64,000 nt of DNA from Bacteroidota bacterium (GTDB taxonomy: Bacteria; Bacteroidota; Ignavibacteria; OLB7). The translations under genes and the position numbers were made by a program. Below the pieces are notes generated by a model, which saw only the letters and a program-made list of their open reading frames with translations, was not told the origin of the DNA and ran no database searches. The stretch spans positions 1 to 64,000 of the forward strand of contig JAFDZV010000044.1 in NCBI GenBank assembly GCA_018266795.1. The letters run 5' to 3'. Shown in pieces: positions 17,253 through 25,198 of the stretch (positions are counted from its first letter, which is position 1; each line of letters starts with the position of its first letter).

Positions 17253-20008
17253 GGTTCACCTTGTCCATCCCGAGCACGAACGTCGTGCCGCAGGCGTGTG
17301 GCTGCAGGGGGATCGGCGGAGAGTGGTGCCGGCCCGCCCGCGAACCAGCCGTGAGATCCGGGCTCCGCGTTCTCCGAGCGAAGATCGGCAAGGGGATAGG
17401 TGATCTCGAGAAGCGCGCCGCCCCCCGGACGCAGCCAGAGGTTCACGGAGCTGTCCGCATGGATGAACGTATCCAGCGGCATGCGCGGAGCGCCTGCAAG
17501 CGGAAGGCGGGCTGTATCGGCCGCCAGCTCGCGGACGCGGATGATCCCTCTGCGCCATCCTTCCCGCCCGAGGCCGAAGCGGATGGTGATGCGGCGCGAC
17601 TCCGCCAGCGAATCCAGCCGCCCCCCCTCAGGGCTCGAGGCAGGGACATCGTCCGGGCGTTCGAAGGATCGGCGGTTGACAACGAAGATGTGATCCACAG
17701 TCCGAAGCGAGTCCGTGGCACCGTCGGCTCCCAGGCCCGCAACGGTCTTGAACAGCCCCAGTTCGACATAGGTGGCGCTGGGTGCGTCCACCCGCCCGTC
17801 GCGCGACGCCGCGCGCACCTCGCGAACGATCTCCCCCGCCGGAAGCGGGCGCAGCGGCACCTGCCGCCCGTCGATATGAGGGTGGGCAACGCAGGCGTGG
17901 ATGCTGTACGCATCGCGCCAGCGAAGCCGCGCCATCTCCGCGCCGATGCGCGGCAGCCATGCATCGAGGCGCTTGATCTCCCGGGTACGAACGCCGTACC
18001 CCACGTAGAAGTTCGGGATCAGAACCCTCGGCGTCCCCTGCGGGTAGCGGGGCGTTGCGACGTTGTCCGTCAGTGCAAACGTATCCGCATGGTCCAGCGT
18101 GGTATCGCGGGTAAGCGGGCCGTTCGATCCCCACGAATCGTTGACGCCCACCCAGAGATCCGGGTTCTCCGGCGACCGGTAGAGATAGTTGGTGTAATTG
18201 CCGAGCCAGTAGTAGTGGATGCCGCGCGCACCGTAGCAGAGCGCGAGGTTCGCCATCGTCCGCATCTCCGATGCCTCCACCACATGGCTCAACAGTGTAT
18301 CGAGCGGACGCGTTCTCCCCCGGACGCGCAGGTGCAGTTCCGCAGTGGTGAAGAGCGTGGCGATCATGCGCCTGCCGGTGGCATCGGACACGCGTGCTCC
18401 CTCGCCAAGCCGGGTCACATTCCCGAGACTCCAGGGCCATGCCGGAGTGAACGGATAGTACTGCCCCATGCGAACGATCTGCAGCACGCGTTCGTAGTCG
18501 TTCTCGATCGCCTCGCGCGTTGCGCGGAGCAGGGGTATCTGGAATCGCCCGCCGTTGTGTTCGGCAAGCGACGGCACCTGCACCACGTCGATGTGGAATC
18601 GGTCGCGGTATGCCTTGTACAGATCGTCGCCGTACACGCTCGATGTGTCGACCGGCGGCGCAAGCAGCATCTCCGTGAAGATCGCATCGCCAGGCACCAG
18701 GTAGTGGAAGTTCTGAAGTCCGCGGTCGCTGGTTCCTCCTTCATTGTGAACGGGGATCGCCGTGCCGGCGGCGAACCCGCGATGGAGGCCGTCGTTAAGC
18801 AGCCGCCCGATTGCCGCGGACGTTGCGAACTCCGTCGGATGCGGTTCGATGCCGGACATCAAACGGATCACGGCACGTCGCAGATCGCCATTCGGAGCCG
18901 GCCCGTACAGCATTCGCCGGGCGGCGCCTACGATCGCGGCACGATACTCGGCGCTCGCCGGCTCATCTCCCAGCACAAGCTCGCCGATCGAATCGCGGAG
19001 CGCGATGCTGCGAACTGCCACCGGAGCAGCACCTGTCCAGTAGAGCCGCAGATCGAAGCGGCGGGAATCGTTTCCCTGATGAAGCGGGCCGAAGTACCGG
19101 CCACCGGCCTGCTGGAGATTCACGGGGAGCGATACCTCGGCGTACGCGCCGGCACCGCGCCCCACCGTACGGGCCAGATCGCCCTCCCGCACATAGAGCG
19201 TTGCATAGGGCAGCTCCATGTTCTCCGTCGCCACGCTCCGAACGTTGGCGGTATCGATGTACGCGCTCCCCTTCTGGACTTCGTACCACACCTCCAACCG
19301 CAGCAGCGAGTCCGAGGCGCGCGCCGTACCGGCATCCAGCAGGCGGGCGCGAACGGCAATATGGAATGTCGGCGCATTCCGGTTCGCCGCGCCGCGATAC
19401 TGATACCATGAAAGGAATGCCGCAGCGTCCTGCGCGGTGGTGTCGTACGGTCTCGCCGCGAATCGATTCGTCTGCCACGGATGCCAGTCGTATGCGACAT
19501 TCCAGGCAACCATCTCTCCGGGCGTGGTGGAGTCCGCAACGGAATAGATGCGTTCCTGCACGCCTCCCTGTGCCGCATTGTAGGCGCTTCTGCCGCCGGC
19601 ACGATGAACGAAGAGCCACTGATAGAAGGGGGACTGCACGGAGTCGAACGGATAGAACTGCAGCTCCCTCCCGACGCCGGCCTGCTGCATCGGTGCAAGG
19701 CCGCGTACGATCAATCGGCCGGTGACGGAATCACGCAGCGGCGAAGCGATCAGCGTGTCGAACTGCTCCTGCGTGAGCGAGGGCTCCAGCGTGGTGATCC
19801 CCATCGCCCGCGCGAAGTTCCAGAGCTCGTCTATCGGACCATCCGGGCGCGTTGCGATGTAGCCGCTGAGGAGGAACTCATCCTCGCCGACGCCGTACAT
19901 CGGCACCACGTTGCGGACCGGCTGCGCCTGCAGCAGCCCGGCCGCCAGCATGAACGTGGCGGCGCAGCAGGCTACGCGTCGGGCGGTCACGAGGACGATC
20001 GAGCGCAT
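17249..20008 (-). CDS. Large exported protein of unknown family
   Basis: 919 residues from ATG 20008, followed by Arg residues and a hydrophobic signal (VACCAATFMLAAGLLQAQ); ATGs at 20017, 20023 and 20062 are alternatives. I do not recognise the family. The N-terminal half looks like beta-rich domains with many Arg/Asp turns; the second half contains segments like GYGARGIHYYWLGNYTNYLYR (here LCYGARGIHYYWLGN) and NPDLWVGVNDSWGSN that resemble active-site loops of TIM-barrel glycoside hydrolases, but no catalytic pair can be named. There is no T9SS tail: it ends RARDGQGEP. It is coupled by a 4-base overlap to the GT-C gene, suggesting a joint role in a surface glycan. Confidence 0.7.
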   Translation of the reverse strand: MRSIVLVTARRVACCAATFMLAAGLLQAQPVRNVVPMYGVGEDEFLLSGYIATRPDGPIDELWNFARAMGITTLEPSLTQEQFDTLIASPLRDSVTGRLIVRGLAPMQQAGVGRELQFYPFDSVQSPFYQWLFVHRAGGRSAYNAAQGGVQERIYSVADSTTPGEMVAWNVAYDWHPWQTNRFAARPYDTTAQDAAAFLSWYQYRGAANRNAPTFHIAVRARLLDAGTARASDSLLRLEVWYEVQKGSAYIDTANVRSVATENMELPYATLYVREGDLARTVGRGAGAYAEVSLPVNLQQAGGRYFGPLHQGNDSRRFDLRLYWTGAAPVAVRSIALRDSIGELVLGDEPASAEYRAAIVGAARRMLYGPAPNGDLRRAVIRLMSGIEPHPTEFATSAAIGRLLNDGLHRGFAAGTAIPVHNEGGTSDRGLQNFHYLVPGDAIFTEMLLAPPVDTSSVYGDDLYKAYRDRFHIDVVQVPSLAEHNGGRFQIPLLRATREAIENDYERVLQIVRMGQYYPFTPAWPWSLGNVTRLGEGARVSDATGRRMIATLFTTAELHLRVRGRTRPLDTLLSHVVEASEMRTMANLALCYGARGIHYYWLGNYTNYLYRSPENPDLWVGVNDSWGSNGPLTRDTTLDHADTFALTDNVATPRYPQGTPRVLIPNFYVGYGVRTREIKRLDAWLPRIGAEMARLRWRDAYSIHACVAHPHIDGRQVPLRPLPAGEIVREVRAASRDGRVDAPSATYVELGLFKTVAGLGADGATDSLRTVDHIFVVNRRSFERPDDVPASSPEGGRLDSLAESRRITIRFGLGREGWRRGIIRVRELAADTARLPLAGAPRMPLDTFIHADSSVNLWLRPGGGALLEITYPLADLRSENAEPGSHGWFAGGPAPLSADPPAATRLRHDVRARDGQGEP

Positions 20009-20168
20009 CGATATCATCGACATCCGTTGTTGGATCCAGTAGGAGTGTGGAACTCCCGGCACGAAGCCGGTTCACATCGCGGCGATGGACGCAGCGCACC
20101 CGGGGAGCCGGGTGTGCAGGAACGATTGCGATGCGCCGCTGCTCGGGGCCGGCCGGGGTTCGGCCCCC

Positions 20169-20963
20169 TCAGTCCCGTTGCAAACCGACGGGCGGGCGCT
20201 CCATCGGATCGAACGCTTCCGCCTCGCGCGCAACCTGTTCCCAATCCACGTTCGGGCCAAGCCCTTCCGGATCCATGTGCGTTGCGAGCGACGGAATCGG
20301 TGCGATGAGCGTCCGCTTCGGGAACTTGAACACGAACCACTTCTCCCCGAGCGTAAGACGCCAGATGTGACGGTCGCGCGGCGTGCGCGGCGCCGTGCCG
20401 ATCCGGTGGATCCAGGCATCGCGCTTCAGCCGCGAAACGCGTGCGCCGAAGGTCATGCAGGTGGATTCAACCGTACGCCAGTGCATGCCGGCACCGATGA
20501 GGACGCGGCTGTATCCGCGGCGGGAGTCGTCGGTGCGGATGTAGCGATCGCGATGGTCGAACAACGTGACATAGTCCGCACGCGGAATCTCCTCGAACGC
20601 CTGCAGCATTCGTTCCAGCGCCGCCTCCGTGTAGAGATAGTCGTCCTCCGCGAAGTAGACGATGGCATCATCAGGAAGCGTGAGCGCCCGGCTCAGCGCG
20701 GCACGATACGAGGGACTGTTGCCGATCCCCGCGAGCGGCACAACCTCACCCCACGCGCGTTCGATCGCAAGGCGATCCTCCGGCATCGGACCATCGTTGA
20801 AGAAAACGATGCTCGCCGTATGTTGCACCCTCGCGAACGCACGAAGGAAGCTCTTCAGGCAGAGCATCTTCGAATAGTACGAGGGACGGTTCTTCGGATT
20901 GTCGCCGCCGGTTGCTCGGTAGAGCACGCAGAGATGTCTGCGCGGAGAAGGATTGTCGGACAT
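20169..20963 (-). CDS. GT-A fold glycosyltransferase family protein
   Basis: 264 residues without signal peptide. RHLCVLYRATGG opens a nucleotide-binding fold, IVYFAEDDYLYTEAALERM carries an EDD motif in place of DxD, and conserved Arg/Trp segments follow (HWRTVESTCMTFG, RHIWRLTLGEKW). It probably transfers a sugar in the cytoplasm. It lies upstream of the large exported protein and the GT-C gene on the same strand, with a gap of about 160 bases that contains a GC-rich hairpin (20145-20151 with 20161-20167) just after its stop. Confidence 0.75.
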   Translation of the reverse strand: MSDNPSPRRHLCVLYRATGGDNPKNRPSYYSKMLCLKSFLRAFARVQHTASIVFFNDGPMPEDRLAIERAWGEVVPLAGIGNSPSYRAALSRALTLPDDAIVYFAEDDYLYTEAALERMLQAFEEIPRADYVTLFDHRDRYIRTDDSRRGYSRVLIGAGMHWRTVESTCMTFGARVSRLKRDAWIHRIGTAPRTPRDRHIWRLTLGEKWFVFKFPKRTLIAPIPSLATHMDPEGLGPNVDWEQVAREAEAFDPMERPPVGLQRD

Positions 20964-21223
20964 GATTCGAATGAAAAGCTCCCTGCTTCTAGAACTCTCA
21001 ACTTACAGTTCCTGCGGTAACCGGAGAGTTCCCTTTGAAATGGAAGCGAGGATTGGCGCCCCGCACAACGCCTCTCCTCGAGCGGCCGGCATCTCCCGCG
21101 CAATGCAGTGAGGATGCGAGCGGTACCCTGCCGGCTCCGCGGGGGATCCTTCGCGCGTTCAACCCGATCGGTCATGAGCATGTCACACCCCGGCAATCGT
21201 TCAGTTGCACAGTCCAGCACGGA

Positions 21224-21763
21224 ATGATCATGAGGTTACCGATACAGCACTCGATTCTCCTCTCACTTCTCATCGGCACAGCGCTTCTCGCAGGCTGTCT
21301 TCCAGCCTCCCGCACAACCATCCGGACCGGCAGCGCCGCCGTTCCGAACGCGCAGGCCTCACTGGATCGCGGCCGATCGATGGTGGCAACGGACCCGGCG
21401 CGCCGCGCCGTTCTGGATGAGGCGCAGCGCTGGCTCGGGACGCCCTATCTGTTCGGCGGCACCACGCCGAGCGGTGTGGACTGCTCCGGCTTCGTGGACA
21501 ATGTCTTCCGCGTTGTGAAACGTTCGCTTCCGCGCACCGCTGCCGCCATCGCCGAAGCCGGCAGCGCGGTAAGCCTGTCGCAGGCTCTGCCGGGCGATCT
21601 CGTCTTCTTCAACACCAGCGGCAGCGGCGTTTCGCACGTCGGCATCCTGGTAACTCCGAACTCGTTCATCCACGCCTCCACGTCCAGCGGAGTGATTGTA
21701 AGCAGCCTGGATGAAACGTACTACCAAACGCACGTCCTCTTCGCACGCCAGGTATTGCGATAA
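21224..21763 (+). CDS. NlpC/P60 family lipoprotein peptidase
   Basis: 179 residues from ATG 21224 (ATG 21230 also fits); the longer frame from 21035 is rejected because the lipoprotein signal ILLSLLIGTALLAGC begins here. The Cys after LLAG is the lipidation site. The C-terminal domain has the catalytic triad segments of NlpC/P60 cysteine peptidases: SGVDCSGFV (Cys), SGVSHVGIL (His) and NSFIHAST (His/polar). These enzymes cut D-Glu to diamino acid bonds in peptidoglycan stems. It would be a periplasmic lipoprotein that remodels the wall, like Spr of E. coli. Confidence 0.9.
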   Translation: MIMRLPIQHSILLSLLIGTALLAGCLPASRTTIRTGSAAVPNAQASLDRGRSMVATDPARRAVLDEAQRWLGTPYLFGGTTPSGVDCSGFVDNVFRVVKRSLPRTAAAIAEAGSAVSLSQALPGDLVFFNTSGSGVSHVGILVTPNSFIHASTSSGVIVSSLDETYYQTHVLFARQVLR

Positions 21764-21910
21764 GGAACGGATCGTACCACGATCTCACCGAACCGGGTTC
21801 GGGCTGCCGTTTGCAATCGATCGCCCCGTGAGTAACTTGCCTCCGTTCACCCTGCCATACCTCTCGCGCCACATCGGCGCCATATTGATCACAGTACAAG
21901 GATCGAACGG

Positions 21911-22180
21911 ATGAAGGCTCAACGCATCGTTGCAACGCTTCTTCTGGGAGCAACCGTCGCAGCCGGCACGGAGACATTCGCTGCGATGGATTCCGCCGTG
22001 ACATCGGCTCCGGCGACAGCCACAGCACGGTATCAGAACCCGGCTGGCGTGAAAAGCGAAGTACGGCACCGCGGGCAGGCACGCCAGCGCAGACGTCTGC
22101 GCCGCCATCGCCGGCACGTACGCCGCGTTCACCGGCGCCACCGCCTGCATCGTGTACACCATCGTCGGCATCACACGTAG
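21911..22180 (+). CDS. Small exported protein with Arg/His-rich tail
   Basis: 89 residues. An N-terminal signal peptide (RIVATLLLGATVAAG) is followed by a short neutral region and a C-terminal 40 residues made almost only of Arg and His (RRLRRHRRHVRRVHRRHRL and onwards). No family is recognised. Such tails occur on metal- or polyanion-binding periplasmic proteins. The frame could be fortuitous since CGC/CAC repeats are common in GC-rich DNA, but the signal peptide and the following terminator argue for a gene. Confidence 0.5.
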   Translation: MKAQRIVATLLLGATVAAGTETFAAMDSAVTSAPATATARYQNPAGVKSEVRHRGQARQRRRLRRHRRHVRRVHRRHRLHRVHHRRHHT

Positions 22181-22190
22181 GCGGCACGGC

Positions 22191-22265
22191 CGTTGAAGCG
22201 CGGTTGTTCGCTTCAACGACGAAAGCAGCAAGCCCGTCCCGACGATCGATCGGGACGGGCTTGCT
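22191..22265 (+). terminator. Two tandem hairpins, the second terminator-like
   Basis: First stem: CGTTGAAGCG (22191-22200) with CGCTTCAACG (22209-22218). Second stem: AGCAAGCCCGTCCCGA (22227-22242) with TCGGGACGGGCTTGCT (22250-22265), a perfect 16-bp pair. No U-tract follows on either strand. They lie between convergent genes and may serve both. CGTTGAAGCG recurs at 22308-22317. Confidence 0.65.
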
Positions 22266-22329
22266 GGTAATGGCGGCCGGCGGAAGCGAGCCCGGAATGT
22301 CTGCACGTTGAAGCGCGCACCTCAGGCAA

Positions 22330-23106
22330 TCACCCGCGCGCCTTCCGGAGCTGTGTCAGAAGCGCGTTCATGTCGCGCGGAAGCGGCGCGGTAAACGTTG
22401 TCGGCTGGCCGGTGGCCGGATGCTGAATCGTCAGCTGCTCCGCATGCAGCGTGAGCCGCGCCATCAACGGCTTTTCCTCACGATCGTAGCCGCGGTAGCG
22501 TCGCTTGATCGCCGAAAGGAACAGCTCCGTGCGATTGCCGTAGAGCGGATCCACCGCAAGGGGAAGCCCTACAGCCTTGCAGTGAACTCTGATCTGGTGC
22601 TGACGTCCGGTGCGGGGGCGTGCCTCCGCATAGGTGAAGCCGCGAAAGCGCTCGCGCACCCGGAGCACCGTCAACGACTCCTTGCCTCGAGCGCTCGGAC
22701 GCATCCGCGCGGCGTTCGCCGGGTCCACCGCAAGCGGTATGTCGATCGTCATCTCATCCTCCACCATCTCTCCTTCCAGCACAGCCGCGTAGATCTTCAA
22801 CGGCTCGTGCCGTTCGAACTGGTCGTTGAGCAGCTTGTGCGCCTCGGCATCGCGCGCAAACACGATAACGCCGCTGGTGTCCTTGTCGATGCGGTGCACT
22901 GTCCACAGCCGTCCCATCCGCTCCTCCGCCATCTCCTTCAGCGAGACACCAACCTGGAACCGCTCCCGAATCGCCGCAACGCCCGGCGCCTTGTCGAACA
23001 CGACGATCCGTTCGTCCTCATACAGCACCCTGTACTTCGGGCGTTCCTTCTGCACGCGCTGCGGTTCGTCATCGAAGAACTCGCTGTAGTCGTACGCTTC
23101 GGACAT
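22330..23106 (-). CDS. RluA-family pseudouridine synthase
   Basis: 258 residues from ATG 23106. The catalytic motif is HRIDKDTSGVIVFARD with the nucleophile Asp. Other conserved parts: VVFDKAPGV near the start, IYAAVLEGE, RPRTGRQHQIRVHCKAVGLPLAVDPLYG and LMARLTLHAEQL. There is no S4 domain at the N-terminus, which is a short acidic leader. The enzyme isomerises uridines in 23S rRNA or tRNA. Its start codon overlaps the folD stop by one base (TGATG), so the two are coupled. Confidence 0.92.
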   Translation of the reverse strand: MSEAYDYSEFFDDEPQRVQKERPKYRVLYEDERIVVFDKAPGVAAIRERFQVGVSLKEMAEERMGRLWTVHRIDKDTSGVIVFARDAEAHKLLNDQFERHEPLKIYAAVLEGEMVEDEMTIDIPLAVDPANAARMRPSARGKESLTVLRVRERFRGFTYAEARPRTGRQHQIRVHCKAVGLPLAVDPLYGNRTELFLSAIKRRYRGYDREEKPLMARLTLHAEQLTIQHPATGQPTTFTAPLPRDMNALLTQLRKARG

Positions 23107-23987
23107 CAATGGAAGTCCCCCCGCGCAGAGCGCAGCGTATTCAGCATCAACATGGCGATCGTCATCTTGCCGACGCCGCCCGGAACAGGTGTGATGGCGG
23201 AACACTTCGGTGCAACGGCATCGAAGTCCACATCACCCACGATCCGGTATCCCTTCTCCGATCCCGGATCGTCCACGCGATTGATCCCGACATCGATCAC
23301 CACCGCCCCCTCCTTCACCATGTCGGCAGTGATGTAGCGCGGCCTGCCGATCGCAGCAATCACGATATCCGCATTACGCGTAACAGCGCCGAGATCGGCG
23401 GCGGCCGAGTGGGCTACCGTGACGATCGCATTCCCCCCTTCGCGCTTCTGCATCATCATGTTCGCCAGCGGCTTCCCCACGATGTTGCTGCGGCCGATGA
23501 TCACCACACTGCGGCCGCTGGTTGGAATCTGGTAGTGCGTCAGCATCGCAAGCACGCCGGCCGGCGTGCACGACTCGTGCGCCGGAAGGCCGATCACCAT
23601 CCTCCCCACGTTCACCGGATGGAAGCCGTCCACATCCTTGTGATAATCGATCGTCTCCACCACCTGCTCGTAGTCGATATGCCCCGGAAGCGGACTCTGC
23701 ACAAGGATGCCGTGGATTGCGCTGTCCGCATTGAGCGCGGCGATCAGCGAGAGCAGTTCCAGAGCGCTGGTGGATGCGGGAAGCCGGTGGGTAATCGAGT
23801 GAAAGCCCAGGCGCTCGCACATGCGTCCCTTGGAACGCACGTACGTTGCCGAGGCAGGATCGTCGCCAACCAGGACAACCGCAAGCCCGGGCGTTATCCC
23901 GCGCTCGCGGCGAAGCTCCTCCGCCTCCGCCTTCACGCGATCGAGAATCGCATTCGATACTATCGTTCCATCAATGATGATCGGCAT
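23106..23987 (-). CDS. folD: Methylenetetrahydrofolate dehydrogenase / cyclohydrolase
   Basis: 293 residues from ATG 23987, the usual length. Catalytic Lys lies in TYVRSKGRMC; the substrate loop is GILVQSPLPGHI; the NADP-binding loop is VVIIGRSNIVGKP; the C-terminus reads AITPVPGGVGKMTIAMLMLNT. It interconverts 5,10-methylene- and 10-formyl-tetrahydrofolate in the cytosol. The 18 residues upstream in the longer frame are not part of the family. It is followed by the pseudouridine synthase with a TGATG overlap. Confidence 0.97.
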   Translation of the reverse strand: MPIIIDGTIVSNAILDRVKAEAEELRRERGITPGLAVVLVGDDPASATYVRSKGRMCERLGFHSITHRLPASTSALELLSLIAALNADSAIHGILVQSPLPGHIDYEQVVETIDYHKDVDGFHPVNVGRMVIGLPAHESCTPAGVLAMLTHYQIPTSGRSVVIIGRSNIVGKPLANMMMQKREGGNAIVTVAHSAAADLGAVTRNADIVIAAIGRPRYITADMVKEGAVVIDVGINRVDDPGSEKGYRIVGDVDFDAVAPKCSAITPVPGGVGKMTIAMLMLNTLRSARGDFH

Positions 23988-24100
23988 GAGTCGATATATG
24001 GATTTCGAGATGCTGTGATCTGCAACTGTCGGCGTTCCCATCTATAGCCGCGGCAAGACCCGCAGGCAGGTTATTGCCACCCGGTATTGTCAGGAAACTC

Positions 24101-25195
24101 CTACTTCAGCCCGATGCTCGCAACGGTCCGGTTCAACGCCTCGCGGTAGAATTCGGCAAGCGGAACCGGAACCTCGAACGTGACGATGCAGCCGGAGTTG
24201 TGCGCGGCCAGCAGCACCTGGCATACGTAGAGCGTGCCAAGCTCACCGCCAACCTCAACTTCCTTGTGCACCACGTAGCCGTTGTAGCGGCCTGCCGTGA
24301 GTCCCTTCCGTTCCAGTTCCCGCACCGCGACCGCCCGGCTGTCCGCACGGTTGACGATCTTCACGAGCTGCGGGAGCAGCGAATCGAAGCCCGGCTTGAA
24401 CGCAGGGTTGACCTTCCGGAGATCGCGCACGTACTGCACCGTGATCGTGGCCCCGGTGGAGTGTACCACGCTGTCCATCACCACGTCCTTGGAACCGACA
24501 TACATCTCGCAGACGTTGCCGTTGTCTCTGATGCCGTGGTGCCAGTCCGACGGAATGGAGATGGTGAACGATGTATCCCCGTTCCGGAGCGTCACCTGGC
24601 TGCGCTTCTGCGGAGCGTACCCGAGCTGGTCCAGGTTCCAGCGCAGCTCGTTCGCGCGGGCGCCGTTCGGCGCCGCATCCAGATAACGGCGCATGTCCGC
24701 CATTGCCTCGAACTGCTCCCCTGCAGCCAGATGAGTCTTTACCAGCAACAGCAGTGCCGTGGTATCCTTCGGATCGATGGCCGTGACCTTGTGCAGATCC
24801 TCGAGAGCCGCGACATACAGCTTCTGCTCGATGAAGACGGCCGCCCTGGTGACCCGCGCGGCCGGCGAACGCTGGTCCAGGTCGATCGTTCTGTTCAGAT
24901 CCTCGAGAGCCGCGGCGGTATCACCCGTGTAGAGCAACACGCCGGAGCGCCAGAGGAGCGCTGTTGTGTTGTTCGGTGCGATCGCCAACGCCTTTCCGAA
25001 GTAATCCAGCGCCGCCTTGAAGTCGCGCGCATGCGCGGCCGCATCTCCCTTGCGAAGGAACTCGTCCACCGACTGTGCGCGAAGCATCGGCACGGCAAGC
25101 GGAAGGGCCAGCAGCCATACGAGCAGCAGCCGGCGAGGTCGCGGGATCGCAGCGGCAGGGCGGTCCGTGCGGCAGGAGACGAAGCGTACAATCAT
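24101..25195 (-). CDS. TPR-repeat exported protein
   Basis: 364 residues. The Arg-rich start leads into a hydrophobic signal (RLLLVWLLALPLAVPMLRAQ). Residues about 45-175 form three or four tetratricopeptide repeats (AAALDYF-type helices: DFKAALDYFGKALAIAPNN, AAALEDLNRTIDLDQRSPA, YVAALEDLHKVTAIDPKD). The last 170 residues are a different domain with beta strands (TSFTISIPSDWHH, ATITVQYVRDLR, GCIVTFEVPVPLAEF), similar in character to lipoprotein-like PsbP/DUF folds. It is placed 3 bases after the PolX-like gene, so it is cotranscribed, though a joint function is not obvious. Confidence 0.8.
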   Translation of the reverse strand: MIVRFVSCRTDRPAAAIPRPRRLLLVWLLALPLAVPMLRAQSVDEFLRKGDAAAHARDFKAALDYFGKALAIAPNNTTALLWRSGVLLYTGDTAAALEDLNRTIDLDQRSPAARVTRAAVFIEQKLYVAALEDLHKVTAIDPKDTTALLLLVKTHLAAGEQFEAMADMRRYLDAAPNGARANELRWNLDQLGYAPQKRSQVTLRNGDTSFTISIPSDWHHGIRDNGNVCEMYVGSKDVVMDSVVHSTGATITVQYVRDLRKVNPAFKPGFDSLLPQLVKIVNRADSRAVAVRELERKGLTAGRYNGYVVHKEVEVGGELGTLYVCQVLLAAHNSGCIVTFEVPVPLAEFYREALNRTVASIGLK

Positions 25196-25198
25196 GTG

